Source: Candidatus Tharpella sp.
Lineage (GTDB): Bacteria > Desulfobacterota > Anaeroferrophillalia > Anaeroferrophillales > Tharpellaceae
NCBI GenBank assembly: GCA_021163565.1
Contig: JAGGTT010000233.1
Location: forward strand, 1-10,065
Length of the DNA: 10,065 bases
Direction of reading: 5' to 3'
Positions 6,462-10,065 of the stretch are shown one piece after another (within the stretch, counting starts at the first letter, position 1; each line of letters starts with the position of its first letter). The position numbers and the translations under genes are program-made. The notes under the pieces are model-generated. The model had not been told where the DNA came from. It made no database searches and saw only the letters and a list, made by a program, of their open reading frames with translations.

Positions 6462-7025
6462 TTAAGGATGCACAACCGCCAGGATTCTTGCCGTCTCTCC
6501 ACCATGACACTGGACTTTATGCGGAATCTCGGAATCGTAGTAGATACAGTCGCCCTCCTGCAGGACATCGGTATGATCGCCCAACGTAACATCAATGGAG
6601 CCGGATAAAACGTAGATAAACTCCTCGCCTTCGTGACCGTAGCATTTATCATTTTTAATTGTTGCCGGTTCCAGGGTGATAAGAAACGGCTCCATCCGCC
6701 GGTCTTTCTTCCCCGCACCCAGAGATTCATAGGTATAACCGTAACGAACTCCCTCTTTCGAGGCAAAACGCGAAACCGTGTGCTCCTCACCTTTGCGAAT
6801 CAACGTAAACGGTTCCGTCTCTTCGCTGCCGAAAAAAGCTCCGATATTAACCTTCATCGCCTTGGCCAAATGTACCAGAACTCCCAGGGAAGGAGAAATC
6901 AGGTGATTTTCAATCTGTGACAACAAGGCTGTAGAGTAACCGCTCTTTTCCGCCATATCCTGTAAAGAGATATTAGCTTCCTGACGTAACTCTTTAATCT
7001 TCTCACCAACTTTGATTGCTTCCAT
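6462..7025 (-). CDS. XRE-family transcriptional regulator with C-terminal cupin domain
   Basis: This 187-residue protein has two domains. An XRE helix-turn-helix occupies about 7-62 (IKELRQEANISLQDMAE, then SGYSTALLSQIENHLISPS, with L-HLAKAM-V at 50-59). A cupin-2 barrel occupies about 113-185, with GHEGEEFIYVLSGSI at 130-144, LGD at 148-150, LQEGDCIYYDSEIPH at 155-169 and a C-terminal hydrophobic strand. Cupin residues His131, Glu134/Glu135 and His169 could bind a metal or organic ligand, so the protein likely senses a small metabolite. It is the last gene of the oxidoreductase operon: its ATG at 7025 is only 5 bp past the gamma-subunit stop, and its Shine-Dalgarno AAGAGG (7040 to 7035) overlaps the end of that gene. 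Local regulation of the operon by its product is therefore likely, perhaps by sensing a 2-oxoacid, acyl-CoA or related ligand. The ligand is not known. Confidence 0.92.
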   Translation of the reverse strand: MEAIKVGEKIKELRQEANISLQDMAEKSGYSTALLSQIENHLISPSLGVLVHLAKAMKVNIGAFFGSEETEPFTLIRKGEEHTVSRFASKEGVRYGYTYESLGAGKKDRRMEPFLITLEPATIKNDKCYGHEGEEFIYVLSGSIDVTLGDHTDVLQEGDCIYYDSEIPHKVQCHGGETARILAVVHP

Positions 7026-7030
7026 ATTTT

Positions 7031-7576
7031 CTAACCTCTTGCCGCTGCGGCACCGGCCTCAATCGCCTTCTGATTAGCGGGAATCATCTTATGATATTTC
7101 GGATTCAAGGCATCCTTCAACGCAGCTGATACCGATGCAACTGCCACGACACCGCTCTTTTCGACATAAGCCCCCAGAGCCACCATATTAGCGAAGCGGA
7201 CATTACCGGCACTGGCCTCCGCAATCGCATTCAAATCGAGGGCCACCAGATCGATATCATCCCGTTCAGAGACATCCGGTGAAATCAGGGTTTTATTGAG
7301 AATGACCACACCGCCGGGCTTCATCCGCGGTTCAAACTTTATCAGAGAAGGCCGGTTCATGATGATCAGTGACATTGGCCGACCGACTATCGGTGAACCA
7401 ATCTCGCGTTCATCGATTACTACCGAACAGTTCGCCGTTCCGCCCCGCATCTCAACCCCGTAAGAGGGCAGAAAAGTAACATTCTTATCTTCCACAATTG
7501 CAGCATAAGCCAGCAGGTTACCAATTACCATGATTCCCTGCCCGCCGAAGCCGGCCATAATTACATCATTATACAT
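7031..7576 (-). CDS. 2-oxoacid:ferredoxin oxidoreductase, gamma subunit
   Basis: This 181-residue subunit belongs to the pyruvate/2-ketoisovalerate oxidoreductase gamma family (POR domain), which helps bind coenzyme A in the multi-subunit enzyme. Signatures are GFGGQG at 9-14, a helix rich in Ala at 17-27, and PSYGVEMRGGTANCSVVI at 37-54, which is the most conserved block of the family. ALGAY at 133-137 is also typical. The open frame extends upstream to 7630 but those codons lie in a repeat element. The ATG at 7576 has AAGGA at about 7587-7583, 6 bp away, and starts directly on the family's first strand, so I use it. The gene is separated from the beta gene by 167 bp holding the repeat, unlike the tight spacing elsewhere in the operon. 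A 5-bp gap leads to the XRE-cupin gene. Confidence 0.93.
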   Translation of the reverse strand: MYNDVIMAGFGGQGIMVIGNLLAYAAIVEDKNVTFLPSYGVEMRGGTANCSVVIDEREIGSPIVGRPMSLIIMNRPSLIKFEPRMKPGGVVILNKTLISPDVSERDDIDLVALDLNAIAEASAGNVRFANMVALGAYVEKSGVVAVASVSAALKDALNPKYHKMIPANQKAIEAGAAAARG

Positions 7577-7591
7577 AAATATCCTTACACT

Positions 7592-7711
7592 CAAGTTCGA
7601 AAAAACTCCGTCTGCTGCGTTACGCCTCATCCTTCATCACTACGGCGTACTCCAGGTACGCCTCATTCTTCAGAATTCGCAAGCCTTGCATACGAACATT
7701 TTCCGAACTTG
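7592..7711. repeat. ~120-bp palindromic repeat element (MITE/REP-like) inside the operon
   Basis: The ends are 13-bp inverted repeats with one mismatch: CAAGTTCGAAAAA at 7592-7604, and TTTTCCGAACTTG at 7699-7711. The centre has a perfect 7-bp inverted repeat, GGCGTAC at 7644-7650 and GTACGCC at 7656-7662, around TCCAG. A 16-base direct repeat with one mismatch starts at 7621 (TACGCCTCATCCTTCA) and at 7657. A third copy of the end motif, ACAAGTTC, lies at 7728-7735 and makes an 8-bp inverted repeat with 7705-7712. No protein is encoded. From memory it resembles dispersed palindromic repeats of delta-proteobacterial genomes; I could not check this. No second copy was seen in the window. No clear target-site duplication was found. 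Confidence 0.7.
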
Positions 7712-7743
7712 TCAAATCTGGACGGTTACAAGTTCATAATACT

Positions 7744-8496
<753 letters not shown>

Positions 8497-8512
8497 ATTT
8501 TAATTTCCTCGC

Positions 8513-9580
8513 CTATAACTTTTCGTAGGTTGCACTGATAATCTCAAAAAGGTCCTCAGGCGTCGGCACTGAACCACCCGGCCGGCCGTAGAATTCGACC
8601 TCGCAGTCACCCGGCAGATTAAGCTGAACATCTTCCACCATCTGGCCGGTATTCATTTCGGCAACCAGAAACCTTTTGGTGCGGCCCCCGATCTCCTGCA
8701 ATCTCTTACGCGGAAACGGAAAGAGTGTAATCGGCCGCACCAAGCCGACCTTCATGCCAGCTTTCCGCACCTGAGAAATAGCACTTTTGACAATCCGGGC
8801 GACACTACCGAAAGCGACAACAATCAAATCGGCATCATCGGTATCAACCTCTTCCAACATGACATCATCACGCTCGATAAGTTCATATTTTTCCTGCAAA
8901 TGCCAGCAGTGTTTCTCCATCTCGCCATCAGCTAAGAAAAGTGACTTGATCAAACGTGGTTCGCGCCCTTTGGCACCGGTAATCAACCAGTCGCGATCTG
9001 GATCACCGGCCGTTTTTTCCGGAATCCAGGGCACAATCGGCTCCTTGATCTGACCTAAAATAGCATCCCCTAAAATCAGGGTCAGAATGCGGTACTTCTC
9101 CGCCAGCTCAAAAGCTTTGATAGTCAGATCATAAAGCTCCTGTCCGGTATGCGGGGCCAGCACGATCAACTTGTAATCACCGTGACCGCCACCTTTGACC
9201 GACTGGAAGTAGTCCCCCTGGGTCGCATTAATACCCCCCAGACCCGGCCCCTGACGACTTATATTAACAACCACTGCCGGCAACTCATTCCCGGCAAAAT
9301 AGGAAAAGCCCTCCTGCATCAGAGAGATTCCGGGACCGCTCGATGAGGTCATCACCCGGACTCCGGTGGCGGCCGCACCAATCAACATATTGATTGAGGC
9401 AATCTCACTCTCAGCCTGGAGGAATTCACCACCGGTCGCCGGCAGATGTTTCGCCATATATTCAGGAATTTCATTCTGCGGGGTTATCGGATATCCAAAA
9501 TAGTAATGACAACCGGCATTAATAGCCGCCATCGCAATCGCTTCGTTACCTTTTATAAAAACCTTTTTCGGGCTACTCAT
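8513..9580 (-). CDS. vorB: 2-oxoacid:ferredoxin oxidoreductase, alpha subunit (VorB type)
   Basis: This ~355-residue alpha subunit resembles 3-methyl-2-oxobutanoate:ferredoxin oxidoreductase VorB. The N-terminal pyrimidine-binding domain shows KGNEAIA (10-16), GYPITPQNEIPEY (29-41), E-EIASINMLIGAA-TG (58-73), MTSSSGPGISLM (77-88) and the Vor-like GPGLGGINATQGDY with GGGHGDY-LIVLAP (111-143). The C-terminal domain II runs from DLIVVAFGSVARIVKSA (about 251-267) to AEMNTGQMVEDVQL (307-320). With the other subunits it converts a 2-oxoacid, CoA and oxidised ferredoxin to acyl-CoA, CO2 and reduced ferredoxin in the cytoplasm. The start is uncertain: ATG at 9580 (used here) lies 12 bases from GGAGG at 9597-9593, whereas a TTG at 9586 is only 6 bases away. 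KorA (2-oxoglutarate) is the main alternative, since the gene order delta-alpha-beta-gamma also matches oorDABC. Confidence 0.92.
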   Translation of the reverse strand: MSSPKKVFIKGNEAIAMAAINAGCHYYFGYPITPQNEIPEYMAKHLPATGGEFLQAESEIASINMLIGAAATGVRVMTSSSGPGISLMQEGFSYFAGNELPAVVVNISRQGPGLGGINATQGDYFQSVKGGGHGDYKLIVLAPHTGQELYDLTIKAFELAEKYRILTLILGDAILGQIKEPIVPWIPEKTAGDPDRDWLITGAKGREPRLIKSLFLADGEMEKHCWHLQEKYELIERDDVMLEEVDTDDADLIVVAFGSVARIVKSAISQVRKAGMKVGLVRPITLFPFPRKRLQEIGGRTKRFLVAEMNTGQMVEDVQLNLPGDCEVEFYGRPGGSVPTPEDLFEIISATYEKL

Positions 9581-9589
9581 GTCCAATCT

Positions 9590-9793
9590 CTACCTCCAGA
9601 CCGCAAGTGCAACATCAGGACACATCTCAGCACAACGACAACACCCGGTACAATCGTCCGGGTTGGCAACAATAACGTACTGATAGCCACTTAAATTAAT
9701 CTCCTTACCAATCTTGAGCACTTGCTCAGGACAGGCATCAACGCAGAGGGCGCAGCCCTTACAGCGCTCTATTTCTATATCAACTCTGGCCAT
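9590..9793 (-). CDS. 2[4Fe-4S] ferredoxin, delta subunit of the 2-oxoacid oxidoreductase
   Basis: This 67-residue protein binds two [4Fe-4S] clusters. The ligands are Cys11, Cys14, Cys17 and Cys21-Pro, then Cys48, Cys51, Cys54 and Cys58-Pro, each set in the CX2CX2CX3CP pattern. Nearest-neighbour logic gives cluster I as 11/14/17 plus 58, and cluster II as 48/51/54 plus 21. An extra Cys52 follows the second ligand of cluster II. The 26-residue spacer between motifs, containing a GYQYV strand, is typical of oxidoreductase delta subunits rather than free clostridial ferredoxins. It is the first gene of the operon and ends only a few bases ahead of the alpha-subunit start. The ATG at 9793 follows a GGGAGAA Shine-Dalgarno. 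It carries electrons from the TPP site to soluble ferredoxin. Confidence 0.94.
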   Translation of the reverse strand: MARVDIEIERCKGCALCVDACPEQVLKIGKEINLSGYQYVIVANPDDCTGCCRCAEMCPDVALAVWR

Positions 9794-9829
9794 CGTTTCT
9801 ATTTTCTCCCAATGGACTCAATGCTAAAA

Positions 9830-9908
9830 TCAACTATCAAAACCAACTCGCTCTTATATAGTAGCTGGCAGGACAGATTGTCAACCGAAAAAAGTCAACT
9901 ATATCAAA
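9830..9908. promoter_or_regulatory. Paired motif TCAACTA(TA)TCAAA on both sides of the operon promoter
   Basis: TCAACTATCAAA occurs at 9830-9841 and, with a TA insertion, TCAACTATATCAAA occurs at 9895-9908. The two copies are in the same orientation, 65 bp apart, one just downstream of the predicted start and one just upstream of the -35. This placement fits operator sites of a looping or bridging repressor. The XRE-cupin protein encoded at the operon's end is the obvious candidate. The motif is AT-rich, so chance is possible. Confidence 0.35.
9855..9884 (-). promoter_or_regulatory. Sigma-70-type promoter of the oxidoreductase operon
   Basis: On the minus strand TTGACA (9884 to 9879) is followed by an 18-base spacer and TATATA (9860 to 9855, 4/6; overlapping TATAAG at 9858-9853 gives 5/6 with a 20-base spacer). 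The predicted start is near 9848, leaving a leader of about 55 bases before the ferredoxin ATG. This is one of the two best-looking promoters of the window. Confidence 0.65.
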
Positions 9909-9995
9909 CTGCTGAGGGCGGACAATGCTCCAATCAAGGTCTTTACGATGATTCACAAAACCCTGACAGATCTGAACATCCTCTCCTGAAGCCGA

Positions 9996-10065
9996 CTATT
10001 TTTGTGGTTTCGCCTGCAAATCATGCCAGATCACTTCCACCTGGGATCTGGTCGCGTCAAGATCC
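9996..10065 (-). CDS. Possible C-terminus of a gene entering from the right (partial)
   Basis: From the right edge a minus-strand frame is open for 22 codons and ends at TAG (9998 to 9996). The end reads as a hydrophilic, charged peptide, with VEVIWHDLQ near the stop, and the other two minus frames are closed within 40 bases of the edge. No family can be named from so little. No terminator follows in the next 110 bases before the oxidoreductase promoter, so read-through is possible. The call rests only on an open frame and may be chance. Confidence 0.35.
   Translation of the reverse strand, partial: DLDATRSQVEVIWHDLQAKPQK

Noticed and set aside
6353-6790. Long N-terminal extension of the histidine kinase reading frame
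   Set aside because: The extension overlaps the XRE-cupin gene in another frame, crosses a terminator hairpin and shows no domain. The PAS domain begins right after the ATG at 6352.
7577-7630. 18-residue N-terminal extension of the gamma subunit
   Set aside because: These codons lie in the palindromic repeat element. The ATG at 7576 has a proper ribosome binding site and starts on the conserved fold.
10026-10051. CCAGATC/GATCTGG inverted repeat near the right edge
   Set aside because: It lies in the probable coding end of the partial gene, has a 12-base loop and no T-run. Likely chance.

Overview
The window looks like chromosomal DNA of an anaerobic, moderate-GC bacterium, most likely a Desulfobacterota (delta-proteobacterial) lineage. 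The argument is from gene content and style: a four-subunit 2-oxoacid:ferredoxin oxidoreductase, a separate cyclohydrolase next to a FolD-type dehydrogenase, a soluble PAS histidine kinase with an NtrC-type sigma-54 activator, and an XRE-cupin regulator. No rRNA or other taxonomic marker is present, so this placement is inference.

Left part, plus strand (1-3807). The window opens in the acidic, repetitive C-terminus of an unidentified protein, closed by a clear intrinsic terminator. A CaCA-family cation/calcium exchanger follows. After a 275-bp spacer with several small hairpins comes a two-gene C1/folate operon, fchA (methenyl-THF cyclohydrolase) and folD (methylene-THF dehydrogenase), ended by a 19-bp terminator stem. 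A DtxR/MntR-family metal-dependent repressor with its own predicted promoter comes next. The FolD protein lacks the two residues that the family needs for cyclohydrolase activity, which explains why a dedicated cyclohydrolase sits beside it.

Middle, minus strand (3816-6352). A histidine kinase and a sigma-54-dependent response regulator form a two-component pair (kinase first, 17-18 bp apart). They converge on the DtxR gene, with a hairpin terminator between them. The kinase has no membrane segments and carries a cysteine-containing PAS domain.

Right part, minus strand (6402-9884). A strong sigma-70-like promoter drives ferredoxin (delta) - alpha (VorB type) - beta (TPP) - gamma - XRE/cupin regulator, ended by a terminator before the kinase. 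This is a complete 2-oxoacid:ferredoxin oxidoreductase that makes acyl-CoA, CO2 and reduced ferredoxin (or runs in reverse), with its probable regulator as the last, tightly coupled gene. A ~120-bp palindromic repeat element sits inside the operon between the beta and gamma genes. At the right edge a short open frame on the minus strand may be the end of another gene.

The best candidates for a second look are the FolD active-site substitutions paired with FchA, the repeat element inside the oxidoreductase operon, the hybrid metal site of the DtxR-like repressor, and the cysteine PAS kinase. I see no evidence for a wholly novel defence or mobile system in this window.
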